From: Gammaproteobacteria bacterium UBA5109
GTDB lineage: Bacteria; Pseudomonadota; Gammaproteobacteria; Pseudomonadales; Pseudohongiellaceae
Direction of reading: 5' to 3'
Assembly: GCA_002414385.1 (NCBI GenBank)
Contig: DHZH01000002.1
Coordinates: 124,001-188,000, forward strand
Length of the DNA: 64,000 nucleotides
Shown here: piece after piece, positions 8,665 to 17,621 of the stretch
Position numbering within the stretch: the first letter of the stretch is position 1
Layout: the number at the start of each line of letters is the position of its first letter
Notes under the pieces: model-generated
Databases searched by the model: none
What the model was told of the DNA's origin: nothing
Seen by the model: only the letters and a program-made list of their open reading frames with translations
Translations under genes and position numbers: made by a program

Positions 8665-10197
8665 ATGATGAAAAAAAAACTCACCAGTTTACTGATTCTG
8701 ACAGCAGCGCTGATCCTCAGTGCCTGCCAGACTACGACGACCCAGCAATCTGAGTCTTCCAGTAGCTCTTCGTCAAGCAGTTCTTCATCCAGTTCATCCT
8801 CATCCAGTTCGAGTTCTTCTTCCTCGAGTTCATCCCCGTCCAGCTCGAGCACATCATCCACTGCGTCCAGTTCCAGCTCCAGTTCATCCAGCAGCCAGAA
8901 TGATACCCAGTCTTCCGGCCAGAGCGGCTCTTCATCCAATATGCCTTCTCCGACCTCGACTGCTTCAACTTCAAGCCCGACTTCTTCCGGGCAACCGACT
9001 TCCATGCCCAACAGCGGGCAGATGCCTTCTGATGGCGACAACGGCGACTTTGATCAAAGCTCCGACAGTAATGATCCGGGCGACATCTTAGGCAATAACA
9101 CGCCAAGCACGGCGGGCACATCACAGACACAGGGCAGCTCAACCGGCAGCACGGCCAATGCCGACGGTGAGATGGCCAATTCACCTGACGGCAGTGATGC
9201 CCAGGGTGGCATGCCGGGTGACCGGTCCGGAACCGTCGCCGGTTCTGATATGCCCGGCTCATCCTCGACCACGGCCGGCAACAGCGACACCGGCGGCCTG
9301 GATACCAGCGTCAGTGTTTCCACTCCCGGAGTACCGGGACTGGAGCCTTTCCCGAGCAGCGGTCAGCAAGGCAGCGGTAGCGGCACACTGGGAGACATCC
9401 TGGGTGGCGGACAGCAACAGGGTTCGCAGCAGGGACAGGGTTCCACCCCTGGTTCCATGCCCGGTCAGGAATCAGGCACCCCGGGAGCCGGCACCACAGC
9501 CGGAACCGGAGCCGGAGATGATCCATTAGCCACCGGCACTTTCGGTGGCGGCAGCGGCCAGCAGGGTGATGACCCCTTTGGCGGTTCTGAAGCAGGTTCA
9601 GGGACAGTGGCTGGCAATTCACGGGGAGAGGGAGAATTTCCCGGAGAGGAAAGCGGTGAGGGTAATGGGGATAACCCCTTTGGCGACCTGGCTTCAGGTC
9701 GCGACCAGCCAATGACCCAGGCAGAACGTCAAGCGGCACTTGATGCGCGGCTTGATGAAAGTATTGCCGTTTTCGACGGCATGATTTTAAGTGAGCGGGA
9801 AGCGGCACAGGGTGTTGAAAATGCAAACAGCGGTGGTGGAGCCGGTGGCGGTAATCAGACTGGTGGCAGTCAGCAGGGTAGCGGCAGTGGCCAGCAAGGG
9901 CAGGGCGGCGATGGCAGCTCGCCGGTGATTATCGCTTCAGCACCCAACAGCTCCGGTGGCGGAGGCCGCATGCCGGATCTGGGCCGTTCACGTGAAGGCG
10001 AATTTGAAAACAGTAATCAGCCGGCCTTTCCGGTTCCGGAAGACATTCCCAGCGGCAACGATGATGATGTCGTTGCCCGCCAGTTACGGGAAGCGGCTAT
10101 GAGCGAGCCCGACCCCGAGTTGCGCGAACGTCTGTGGAACGAGTATCGTAACTACACCGGCCTGCCGATTCCTGAAGATGCAGAATCCGGTGTTTAG
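8665..10197 (+). CDS. Serine-rich low-complexity lipoprotein, first gene of envelope operon
   Basis: A 510-residue protein with a lipoprotein signal peptide ending LILSAC (Cys21), so it is exported and lipidated. Residues about 29-80 are almost pure serine, then follows a long Gly/Ser/Gln/Asp-rich disordered region to about residue 430. Only the last 60 residues (from about DDDVVARQLREAAM through ELRERLWNEYRNYTG) look folded, as a helical, conserved-looking domain. The likely picture is a lipid anchor, a flexible spacer crossing the periplasm or the wall, and a C-terminal interaction domain. The start may be the second of two adjacent ATG codons. Twenty bases separate it from the next gene. 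Function unknown. Confidence 0.8.
   Translation: MMKKKLTSLLILTAALILSACQTTTTQQSESSSSSSSSSSSSSSSSSSSSSSSSSSSPSSSSTSSTASSSSSSSSSSQNDTQSSGQSGSSSNMPSPTSTASTSSPTSSGQPTSMPNSGQMPSDGDNGDFDQSSDSNDPGDILGNNTPSTAGTSQTQGSSTGSTANADGEMANSPDGSDAQGGMPGDRSGTVAGSDMPGSSSTTAGNSDTGGLDTSVSVSTPGVPGLEPFPSSGQQGSGSGTLGDILGGGQQQGSQQGQGSTPGSMPGQESGTPGAGTTAGTGAGDDPLATGTFGGGSGQQGDDPFGGSEAGSGTVAGNSRGEGEFPGEESGEGNGDNPFGDLASGRDQPMTQAERQAALDARLDESIAVFDGMILSEREAAQGVENANSGGGAGGGNQTGGSQQGSGSGQQGQGGDGSSPVIIASAPNSSGGGGRMPDLGRSREGEFENSNQPAFPVPEDIPSGNDDDVVARQLREAAMSEPDPELRERLWNEYRNYTGLPIPEDAESGV
8749..8904 (+). repeat. Serine-codon low-complexity tract
   Basis: Within the serine-rich lipoprotein gene, about 50 nearly consecutive serine codons use a mix of TCC, TCA, TCT, AGT and AGC rather than one repeated triplet. 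This suggests selection for serine at the protein level as well as repeat-driven length change. It is a candidate length-variable site between strains. Confidence 0.75.
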
Positions 10198-10217
10198 ACA
10201 GCAACTGAAGGTGTGAC

Positions 10218-11432
10218 ATGAAAAGACTCCTGACTTATATGTTTATACCGCTGGCGCTTCTCACCCTGAGCGCATGCAGCACACAGAACATTAAAACAAC
10301 GACCATCACACAGGCCCTGATCGAACGCGAACCGATTCCGGAAGATGAGCTGCTGGATGTCGGCATTACCGTGTTCAATCCCGGCTTTGATGAAATGGAT
10401 GACAACAATTCCGAGCTGACTTTCGCTGACGTGCGTATTGCCGAAACCTATTACGCGGCCAACCTGCTGTCGGATACCCTGCAGCGCACCGGCAACTGGG
10501 GTGTGGTCCGGGTCATTCCGGAAGAAACGACCTCCATGGATGTCGTGGTCAAGGGCATGATTCTGCAATCCGACGGCGAAACCATGGTGGTCAATGTCGA
10601 AGCCAGAGATTCCACCGGCCGCCTGTGGTTTAGCCGGGAATATGAGGAAATCGTCAGCCGCTACAATTACGACAGCCGTATCCAGAGCTCACAGGATTCC
10701 TTTCAGGGCCTGTACAACCGCATTGCCAATGACCTGCTGCGTTATCGTCAGCAAAACCTGAGCCGCGATGATGCCCTGGATATCCGTACCGTTTCACAGA
10801 TTCAGTTCGCGCGTGAATTTGCCCCGCAGGCCTTTGGCGAATACCTGAGCACCGACCGTAATGGTCAGTTGCAGGTCGATCGCCTGCCGGCCGAGAACGA
10901 CCCGATGATGCGGCGCATTCAGACCATCCGCGAACGCGACTATCTCTATGTCGATACCCTGCAGGATTACTACGGGACCTTTACCCGGCAGATGGAAGAA
11001 CCCTATACCGAATTCCGCCGTCTCAGCTATGACGAAGTCATGAAGCTCGACCGGCTGCAGCGCCAGTCGCGACGCAACATGATTCTGGGTATTGCGGCGA
11101 TTGTCGGCGGTCTGGCGGCCACCCAGTCCAACAGCAGCATGTCCAATGCTGCCGTCTATGGCGGCCTGCTTGGCGGCGGCTGGCTGATTCGTGAGGCATT
11201 CAATGCCGGCGATGAAGCGCAGATGCATGTCGAGGCCCTGGCCGAGCTCGGTCAGTCCCTGGAAAACGAAGTGGCTCCGCAGACCATCGATCTGGAAGAG
11301 CGCACCGTGACTCTGTCAGGTAACGTTGAAGCCCAGTATGAGCAGTGGCGTGAGATTCTTGCCGAGATGTATGCCAATGAAATCGGCGCGCCTCCTGCTG
11401 AAATTGCCGGCTCCGACGCTGAAGATATTTAG
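10218..11432 (+). CDS. Lipoprotein with a glycine-rich hydrophobic segment, unknown function
   Basis: The 404-residue protein begins with a lipoprotein signal peptide ending LTLSAC (Cys21). Residues about 40-190 look like a mixed alpha/beta domain; a helical part with many charged residues follows, then a hydrophobic Gly/Ala-rich stretch (about 290-325, ILGIAAIVGGLAATQ and GGLLGGGWLI) that could insert into or lie on a membrane, then a C-terminal charged region. I do not recognise a named family. It is second in the four-gene operon with the TPR and PEGA-SUMF proteins and probably sits in the outer membrane or periplasm as part of the same assembly. Confidence 0.75.
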   Translation: MKRLLTYMFIPLALLTLSACSTQNIKTTTITQALIEREPIPEDELLDVGITVFNPGFDEMDDNNSELTFADVRIAETYYAANLLSDTLQRTGNWGVVRVIPEETTSMDVVVKGMILQSDGETMVVNVEARDSTGRLWFSREYEEIVSRYNYDSRIQSSQDSFQGLYNRIANDLLRYRQQNLSRDDALDIRTVSQIQFAREFAPQAFGEYLSTDRNGQLQVDRLPAENDPMMRRIQTIRERDYLYVDTLQDYYGTFTRQMEEPYTEFRRLSYDEVMKLDRLQRQSRRNMILGIAAIVGGLAATQSNSSMSNAAVYGGLLGGGWLIREAFNAGDEAQMHVEALAELGQSLENEVAPQTIDLEERTVTLSGNVEAQYEQWREILAEMYANEIGAPPAEIAGSDAEDI

Positions 11433-11456
11433 CCTGCACCTATAGTAGTATTCGGT

Positions 11457-12971
11457 ATGGCTGACAAAAACCTCCATACTTCTGCGCCCGATGATTCCCC
11501 CCAGGATCATGACCCTCATGTGTTTGGCATGGGGGATGCACAGCACCATCATTTCAACCAGCAGAAAAACACCAAAATCCTCTGGGGCATTTTCTCCCTG
11601 CTCTTTGTCCTGGTGCTTGGAGTGGTATTTATTCTGCCAAATTATATCAGTGCCCCTGACCCCTCGACCGTTGCGCCGGTAGTCGTCCCGGTTGAACGCC
11701 CAACGCCGCAGGGAACCTTCTCGCCTTTTGAAGAAGCCCAGATGCTGCGCGAGCGTGAAGAAGCGCAGGGCGTACTGGAACAGATCCTCGCCATGCAGGA
11801 AACCCTGGAAGCAATGAGCGTGGAAAGCTGGGCTGCTGAAGAATATGAAGCCGCCCTGAATATTGCCACTGAAGGGGATACCGCCTATCGCGAGCAGGAT
11901 TTCCTCGGCGCCCAGGAAAGCTATCAGCGCTCGCTGCTGGCATTACAGGAACTGGAAACCCGCTCCCAGCAGGTACTGGGTACTTCCATCGATAACGGCT
12001 TTGTCGCTATCGATAATGAACTGCCGGTGCGTGCGCAGGAATTCTTTAACACGGCCTTGCTGATCGACCCCGAATCCGAACGGGCACAGAACGGACTGCG
12101 GCGCGCAGAACTGCTACCGGAAGTGTTGAATCTGCTGGAGCAGGGCGACCAGGAACATGCGCAGGGTAATCTGGAACAAGCTCTGGTGTTTTATCAGGAG
12201 GCCCGCAACGTTGACCCGGAACACCCGCGTGCTGCACAAGCCGTCACCCAGACCAACCAGGATATTCTGAACCGGGATTTCCAGAACACCATGTCCGCCG
12301 GCTTTGCCGCGATTCAGCAGGGCGACCCGGAAGCAGCACTTGAATCTTTCAACCAGGCCCTGGTCCTGCGGCCGGACTCTGCCGATGTCGAAGCCGCCAT
12401 CAACCAGGCGCAAACCATGATCACTGACCGTGATCTTAACGTTCAGCTTGCGGCTGCCCGCGAACATGTCGCTGCCGAAGAATGGCAGCAGGCCCTGGAT
12501 GCCTACAACAATGCGCTGGCGATTGACCCGAATGTGGTGGCTGCCAGACAGGGCCAGGAAACTGCCCAGGTGCGCCTGAATCTGGATAACTATCTCAGGA
12601 GCATTCTCAATGATCCGCTGCGACTGGCTGAAGACCAGGTTTACCAGCGCACCATTACCGTCTACAACCAGGCCCTGGAACTGGTGGAAGAAAACACCCG
12701 GCTGTTTGATCAGCTTCGTACCGTACGCGGCTATCTGGATCAGGCCCGGGTGCCGGTGACTGTAACCCTGAATTCCGACAGCATGACACATGTCACCCTG
12801 TTCCGCGTTGCTGAACTGGGCATGTTCAATACCGAATCCCTGGAGTTGATTCCGGGAAATTATACAGCGGTCGGTGTGCGTCCCGGTTATCGCGATGTGC
12901 GCCGCGAATTTGTCGTGCCTTTTAACGGCGAGGCGCCGGTTGTCACAGTTATCTGTAATGAGCCGGTTTAA
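11457..12971 (+). CDS. Membrane-anchored periplasmic TPR protein
   Basis: A 504-residue protein with a polar, His/Asp-rich cytoplasmic N-terminus, one transmembrane helix (about residues 41-63) and a large periplasmic part. Residues about 115-370 contain tetratricopeptide repeats (for example ALVFYQEARNVDPEHPRA and ALESFNQALVLRPDSADV), which usually bind other proteins. The last 75 residues are beta-rich and resemble a PEGA-like carbohydrate- or wall-binding fold (LIPGNYTAVGVRPGYRDVRR). It is separated by 2 bp from the PEGA-SUMF gene, so the two products are likely made together in fixed ratio. Catalytic residues are not apparent, so it is probably a scaffold. Confidence 0.85.
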   Translation: MADKNLHTSAPDDSPQDHDPHVFGMGDAQHHHFNQQKNTKILWGIFSLLFVLVLGVVFILPNYISAPDPSTVAPVVVPVERPTPQGTFSPFEEAQMLREREEAQGVLEQILAMQETLEAMSVESWAAEEYEAALNIATEGDTAYREQDFLGAQESYQRSLLALQELETRSQQVLGTSIDNGFVAIDNELPVRAQEFFNTALLIDPESERAQNGLRRAELLPEVLNLLEQGDQEHAQGNLEQALVFYQEARNVDPEHPRAAQAVTQTNQDILNRDFQNTMSAGFAAIQQGDPEAALESFNQALVLRPDSADVEAAINQAQTMITDRDLNVQLAAAREHVAAEEWQQALDAYNNALAIDPNVVAARQGQETAQVRLNLDNYLRSILNDPLRLAEDQVYQRTITVYNQALELVEENTRLFDQLRTVRGYLDQARVPVTVTLNSDSMTHVTLFRVAELGMFNTESLELIPGNYTAVGVRPGYRDVRREFVVPFNGEAPVVTVICNEPV

Positions 12972-12973
12972 GC

Positions 12974-15061
12974 ATGAGTGAAAATAAAGGCAAGCCTGAT
13001 ATTAATCATGATGAAGTCATCACCCCGATTGACTTCACGCCCAATGACGGCAGTGCCGACAAGTTTTCTTTCCAGCTCAGCCCGGTAAAAATCGGCATCG
13101 GCGTCATGCTGATCATCTTTGCCGTGACCGGCTGGTTCGTGCTCTCCGCCAAGTCCGTTTTTATCGATGCCCAGCCGCTGGAAAGCCTGGTGGAAATTCA
13201 CTCGCCACTGGCGCTGCAGATCGGTCCACGCTATCTGGCCCTGCAGGGCGAATACGACATCTCCGTGACCGCGCCCGGTTATTATGATCTGGATACCACC
13301 ATCACCGTGCAGGAAGATCAGGCACAGACCTTCCAGATTCAGTTGCTGCCGCTGCCCGGTTACCTGGATATCACCAGCAATGCCGACGCCGCGACTGTTT
13401 ATATCGACGGCGAGGAAATCGGCCAGACGCCCCTGAGCGCTGTCGAACTGGCCGCCGGCGAACATGAAGTGCTGGTCAGAAAAGAGCGCTGGGAAGAAGA
13501 ACGCTTGAGCATTGAGATCGAAGGCCGCGAACAGCAGCAGAGTATCAACGTTGACCTGCTGCCGGCCTGGGCCAATGTCAGTTTCATGACCACACCGCCC
13601 GGTGCCACCGTCACCATTGATGGCGTCGATGTCGGCGTCACGCCGCTGGAAGCCGAAGTGCTGGATGGCGAACACGAACTGCTGGTAAAACTGAACCAGC
13701 ACAAAGCCTTTACCGATACCCTGAACGTCACCGCGCGTATCGATCAGGATCTGCCGATGATTGAACTGGAGCAGGCCGATGGCCTGGTGCTGCTGCAATC
13801 GAATCCGAGCAATGCCGGCGTGACCCTGAACGGCACCTATCAGGGCCAGACCCCGCTGGAAATTACCGTACCGCCCGGGCAGCCCTATGAACTGACTTTC
13901 TTCCGTACCGGTTACGAAGAACTGCGCCGCACTATTCAGACCGCCCCGGAAGAAGAACTGTCACTGGATGTCACCCTCGACCCGATCCTCAGCTCCGTTG
14001 CCATCAACGCGCAACCGGCCAGTGCCGAGCTGTATATCAACGGCGAGTTTCAGGGCAATGCCAATCAGGTGGTGGAGCTGCTGGCGGCCTCGCAGACCAT
14101 CGAGATCCGCGCCGAAGGCTACGTGCCCTTTACCCAGGAATTTATTTCCCGACCCGGCCTGGAACAGCAACTCAATGTGTCGCTGATTACCCTGGAGCAG
14201 CAACGCATCAATAATATCCAGCCGATGATCACGGCAGCCAACGGCCAGGAACTCAAACTGCTATACCCCGGCGATTTCGTCATGGGCGCCTCGCGCCGTG
14301 AAGCCGGGCGCCAGGCCAATGAAGCGCTGCGCTCGGTAAGCCTGACCAAACCGTTTTACCTCTCGCTGACCGAAGTGACCAATGCCCAGTTCCAGCAGTT
14401 CGACCCGGAACATTCCTCCGGCGTCATTGACCGTATCACCCTCGGCAACCGCGCCCAGCCGGTAGTCAATGTCACCTGGCAGCAGGCCGCCCTGTACTGC
14501 AACTGGCTCAGCGAACAGGAAGACCTGCCGCTGTTTTATATTGTCGAGAACGGTAACGTCGTCGGCTTTAACGAAGACAGCACCGGCTACCGCCTGCCCA
14601 CCGAAGCCGAATGGGCCTGGGCTGCACGCGTGGAAAATGAAAATGACCCGACCAGCCTGCTGAAATTCCCCTGGGGCCCGGAACTTCCTCCACCGGAACA
14701 GCACGGAAACTATGCCGACATCAGCTCGGCTTCAATACTCGCCAGAGTCATCATCAACTACAACGACAGCTTTGTCGCCACCGCCCCGGTCGCCTCATTC
14801 CCACCCAACCCGCAGGGCTTTTATGATATGGGTGGCAACGTTGCCGAATGGGTACACGACTATTACGGAACTTCCGTTCAATTCGGCAACAGCATTGATG
14901 TGAACCCCTACGGCCCCGAATCCGGCACCTATCATGTCGTACGCGGTTCAAGCTGGGCCCACGGCTCAGTCACCGAACTGCGCCTCTCCTACCGCGACTA
15001 CAGCAACGAAGCCCGCGATGATGTTGGCTTTCGCATCGCCAGAACGCTGGAAGCTTACTGA
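12974..15061 (+). CDS. Membrane-anchored PEGA-repeat protein with SUMF1/FGE-type domain
   Basis: The 695-residue protein has a short cytoplasmic tail, one transmembrane helix (about 38-58), four PEGA-type beta repeats (about 130-195, 199-265, 268-336, 339-404; each with a YIDG/TIDG-like turn followed by G.TPL) and a C-terminal formylglycine-generating-enzyme/SUMF1 domain (about 425-690). SUMF1 signatures include FYLSLTEVTNAQF, YRLPTEAEWAWAAR, YDMGGNVAEWVHDYY and VVRGSSW. Most bacterial SUMF1-like domains are not sulfatase-activating enzymes; many are ligand-binding or iron oxygenases, and no sulfatase is nearby. Last gene of the operon; an AT-rich cassette region starts right after it. Confidence 0.88.
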   Translation: MSENKGKPDINHDEVITPIDFTPNDGSADKFSFQLSPVKIGIGVMLIIFAVTGWFVLSAKSVFIDAQPLESLVEIHSPLALQIGPRYLALQGEYDISVTAPGYYDLDTTITVQEDQAQTFQIQLLPLPGYLDITSNADAATVYIDGEEIGQTPLSAVELAAGEHEVLVRKERWEEERLSIEIEGREQQQSINVDLLPAWANVSFMTTPPGATVTIDGVDVGVTPLEAEVLDGEHELLVKLNQHKAFTDTLNVTARIDQDLPMIELEQADGLVLLQSNPSNAGVTLNGTYQGQTPLEITVPPGQPYELTFFRTGYEELRRTIQTAPEEELSLDVTLDPILSSVAINAQPASAELYINGEFQGNANQVVELLAASQTIEIRAEGYVPFTQEFISRPGLEQQLNVSLITLEQQRINNIQPMITAANGQELKLLYPGDFVMGASRREAGRQANEALRSVSLTKPFYLSLTEVTNAQFQQFDPEHSSGVIDRITLGNRAQPVVNVTWQQAALYCNWLSEQEDLPLFYIVENGNVVGFNEDSTGYRLPTEAEWAWAARVENENDPTSLLKFPWGPELPPPEQHGNYADISSASILARVIINYNDSFVATAPVASFPPNPQGFYDMGGNVAEWVHDYYGTSVQFGNSIDVNPYGPESGTYHVVRGSSWAHGSVTELRLSYRDYSNEARDDVGFRIARTLEAY

Positions 15062-15230
15062 TTAGCTAATTAAAGGATTAAATGTTGAAATGGATTTCAT
15101 AATACAAACAAATCATTCCAAATTGCATTTTAATAGGCACGCACAGGTAATATATTATGTGGGCGCGCACAGTATATAAATGTTATGTTTCTTGATCATT
15201 GCCAAGTTTAAAATCCCTGGAGAATGAGGT

Positions 15231-15932
15231 ATGGACTCTGGTGTATTACTTGCCCAGATGAAAGCGCTACTAGAAAGGGCGCCTGATTTCAATCAGTATA
15301 CGCCTTACTCTAAGGAGCACCTTCTATGGTTAGGCCAAGCTCATGCATTGATCTATAGATGGAATCCCGTAGAAGGGACGGCATTTCAAAACGCGGCAGA
15401 TTTCCTTCCTATGGAACTTATCCGCGACAATAATATCGCCAAGATATTAGGAATCGTTCATCGAGCCATTGCCGACTTAGAGTTAGATGTTCCAGATGTG
15501 GAACAATCCGTTTTCGCAGCAGGCGAAGTCTACGACATTTTTCGCGCACTGAATAAAGTCATCAACTCCGCAGAGAATGAAATTTACATAGTAGATCCTT
15601 ATCTAGATTCGACTGTGTTTAACCATTATTTAACAGCGAGGCAATCCAGTGTAAAAGTCAAACTACTTTTAAAGGAAAGGGCTGAACAGCTTATTCCTGC
15701 TGCTCAGAAATATGTCAGTCAGTATGGGGGCGTATTACAAGTTAGAAAGAGCAACGGAATACATGACAGGATTATATTCATCGACGGTTTTGTGTGCTGG
15801 GCTCTAGGGCAATCTTTGAAAGATGCGGCTAAAGCGAAACCAACTTACTTAGTTCCGCTGTCACCAGACGTGGTTGCTACCAAGCTTTCGGAATATGAGA
15901 GTATTTGGAGTTCTGCAGAAACACTAGTATAG
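15231..15932 (+). CDS. Phospholipase D-like domain protein in cassette region
   Basis: The 233-residue protein has a helical N-terminal half (about 1-90) and a C-terminal PLD-type half: EIYIVDPYLDSTVFNHYL (about 119-136) and SNGIHDRIIFIDG (about 173-185). The second stretch resembles the HxKxxxxD motif, but with Asp in place of Lys (HDRIIFID), a variant seen in uncharacterised small PLD-like proteins. One motif per chain would need a dimer for catalysis. The start ATG at 15231 follows GAGAATGAG. It is the first gene of the cassette cluster. Nuclease, phosphodiesterase and toxin-like roles are all possible; none can be shown. Confidence 0.65.
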   Translation: MDSGVLLAQMKALLERAPDFNQYTPYSKEHLLWLGQAHALIYRWNPVEGTAFQNAADFLPMELIRDNNIAKILGIVHRAIADLELDVPDVEQSVFAAGEVYDIFRALNKVINSAENEIYIVDPYLDSTVFNHYLTARQSSVKVKLLLKERAEQLIPAAQKYVSQYGGVLQVRKSNGIHDRIIFIDGFVCWALGQSLKDAAKAKPTYLVPLSPDVVATKLSEYESIWSSAETLV

Positions 15933-15943
15933 GGAAACGCGAG

Positions 15944-16381
15944 ATGGCAGATGAAAATATATTAATTGTGTCTCAGATTGATGGGGATTTTGAAGGATTC
16001 GATGATGAAGTACTGTTCAAGCTCATGAATGGAACTTACTGGATACAAGACGAATATCAATACTGGTACCACTATGCTTATTGCCCCGCAATCGAAATTC
16101 TCAATATTGGAGGGAGGCCAAACTTAAGAGTACGGGGGCAGGAAGTATCAGTTCCAGTTCGCCAAATCGACGATGTCATCGAGTCACAGATAAACGGAGA
16201 ATTTAGTGGTTGGGAAGGTGAAACGGAATATGAGCTCACGAATGGGCAGGTTTGGAAACAGTCTTCTTACAGCTACGAGTATACTTATTCCTATATGCCA
16301 GAGGTGCTTATTTATAGTGCAGGTGGTGGCTATCGGATGCAAGTGGAAGGTACTAGCGCTGAAGTTACGAGAATTAAATGA
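15944..16381 (+). CDS. Tandem-duplicated small protein, unknown, cassette-borne
   Basis: From the ATG at 15944 (MADENIL; an in-frame ATG at 15905 overlaps the previous gene) the protein has 145 residues made of two similar halves, each beginning SQI(D/N)G(D/E)F and each with a (L/T)NG.(Y/V)W motif followed by an aromatic cluster (YQYWYHYAY in one half, YSYEYTYSY in the other). It is probably an internal duplication of a small beta domain. Similar aromatic-rich domains are common in marine cassette proteins as far as I recall; no function is known. It shares a cassette with the PLD-like gene, and an attC-like site follows four bases after its stop. Confidence 0.65.
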   Translation: MADENILIVSQIDGDFEGFDDEVLFKLMNGTYWIQDEYQYWYHYAYCPAIEILNIGGRPNLRVRGQEVSVPVRQIDDVIESQINGEFSGWEGETEYELTNGQVWKQSSYSYEYTYSYMPEVLIYSAGGGYRMQVEGTSAEVTRIK

Positions 16382-16384
16382 AAC

Positions 16385-16445
16385 ATAACAATGAGTTCAA
16401 TAAAGGACGCGGCTGGCGCCGAGCCCATTAACAAAGGGCGTTATC
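16385..16445 (+). other. attC-like recombination site
   Basis: ATAACAATGAGTTCA starts the site and ATTAACAAAGGGCGTTAT ends it; the outer ATAAC and GTTAT ends are inverted complements, with an inner GGCT/AGCC stem around GGCGCCG. The GGGCGTTAT end is like that of Vibrio-type attC repeats. It lies 3 bp after the stop of the duplicated-domain gene and 27 bp before the next gene. Confidence 0.65.
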
Positions 16446-16472
16446 GCATAATTTGCATCAAGGGGTTTGTCA

Positions 16473-17333
16473 ATGACAAGAGAAGAAGCACTAGAAGCAA
16501 ATAAGCACGGTGCGATAGCAGCGTGTATATCAGGCTTAATTACCATTGTTGTAGTTATTATAGCTTTGACATCAGACTCTGATGGAATCTTCTCATATTG
16601 GAGAGACCCTCTAAATTTAATCGATGCAGTATTAATCTTTTTGTGCGCCTATGGAATGTATAAAAATTCAAGGACTGCAGCTGTATTCATCTTTGTATAC
16701 TTTATCATTGCTAGAGTAGTTATCGGAATTGAATCAGGATCATTTTCAGGCCTTGGTGTCTCGATCATTTTCTTGTACTTCTATGGCAAAGCTATACAAG
16801 GCACATTCACTTTCCATAAATTACAGAAAGAAGCTGACCCTACCTACAAAGCTTCACCTAAGTGGATGATATTTGTTGGCTTCCCAGTTATTGCTATTTT
16901 CGTAATATTAATTGGTCTTGGTTTACTGACAATGACCAGCATGCTTCCGTCAACGGAAGTTTTATACCAGAGCCAGATAGCACAAAGCGACATAGACACT
17001 TTAAAAAGTGAAGGAATAATTTTTGAAGAAGATAGAGTAGAGTATTTTTATTCTTACGGCTTTACCTCAATTCTGGAAGGAGGAAATCTTCTCACTAGCG
17101 ATAGGGTACTTATTTATTTCCCCAATGAACAAGATGAGATCGTAATTTACGAGATGTATTTCAGTGATATTTCTTCTGTTGAAAAAATCCAAAACGGAGG
17201 AGTTTTCAGTGACAGCCTCTATCGAATTAATGGTTTAAGAGATGAAGAGTGGTTGTTATTAGAGCTTTCAACTGAAAATCAAGGAGATACAAAATTTGTT
17301 CAGGCCATTAATGACAAAATTAGACTACCATAA
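16473..17333 (+). CDS. Multi-pass membrane protein, unknown, cassette-borne
   Basis: The 286-residue product (ATG at 16473, preceded by AGGGG; a TTG two codons upstream is possible) has four to five hydrophobic helices in residues about 12-165 and a soluble C-terminal half of about 120 residues. The C-terminal half (FYSYGFTSILEGGNLLTSDRV...YEMYFSDISSVE) has the look of a beta-rich PH-like domain. Codon use is AT-rich, unlike the core genes. It occupies its own cassette between attC-like sites. No family assigned. Confidence 0.65.
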   Translation: MTREEALEANKHGAIAACISGLITIVVVIIALTSDSDGIFSYWRDPLNLIDAVLIFLCAYGMYKNSRTAAVFIFVYFIIARVVIGIESGSFSGLGVSIIFLYFYGKAIQGTFTFHKLQKEADPTYKASPKWMIFVGFPVIAIFVILIGLGLLTMTSMLPSTEVLYQSQIAQSDIDTLKSEGIIFEEDRVEYFYSYGFTSILEGGNLLTSDRVLIYFPNEQDEIVIYEMYFSDISSVEKIQNGGVFSDSLYRINGLRDEEWLLLELSTENQGDTKFVQAINDKIRLP

Positions 17334-17537
17334 CAAAACATTCATGCCCTCAGCTAGCTTTCCAGTTCGTTCCAGCCACCCCATAATACGGCCTTGGATA
17401 GCTTTTATGAGTATATTTCGAGCACCTCTATCTATCTTAATACTGCTAGTATTATCAGCTAATTCATTTAATACTTTCATAGATGGTGGTTGGCAACTAA
17501 TTAATAATGGCATACACAACCGCATAGAACATATATA
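17334..17537 (+). other. Gap in cassette cluster, possible tiny membrane peptide
   Basis: After the previous stop, CATAACAAAACATTCA resembles the left end of another attC site, but I cannot find a matching right end. An open frame from 17344 or 17407 to 17544 would give a 66- or 45-residue peptide with one hydrophobic helix, stopping inside the next attC-like site, which is the usual cassette arrangement. No ribosome binding site is convincing, so I leave it as uncertain. Confidence 0.3.
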
Positions 17538-17601
17538 CGCATAACATTTAATTTTAACATGAAGAGCTACTACGTAGCGGACTATTAATAAAAGCATTAA
17601 A
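17538..17601 (+). other. attC-like recombination site
   Basis: The segment runs from CGCATAACATTTAATTTTAA to AAAAGCATTAAAC. Its centre, AGCTACTACGTAGC, is palindromic. It aligns along nearly its whole length with the site at 17997-18064, sharing CTACTAC.TA.C and ATTAA.AA...GCATTA.AC. This pairwise similarity is the main evidence that both are cassette recombination sites. Confidence 0.6.
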
Positions 17602-17621
17602 CAACTTAAGGATATTTTCAT

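Noticed and set aside
12114..13798. Two minus-strand open frames of 225 and 276 codons opposite the TPR and PEGA-SUMF genes
   Set aside because: They mirror the repetitive codon use of the genes on the plus strand and have no ribosome binding site or family signal.
14248..15040. Sulfatase-maturation role for the SUMF1-type domain
   Set aside because: No sulfatase gene is in the window, and most bacterial SUMF1-like proteins lack that activity.
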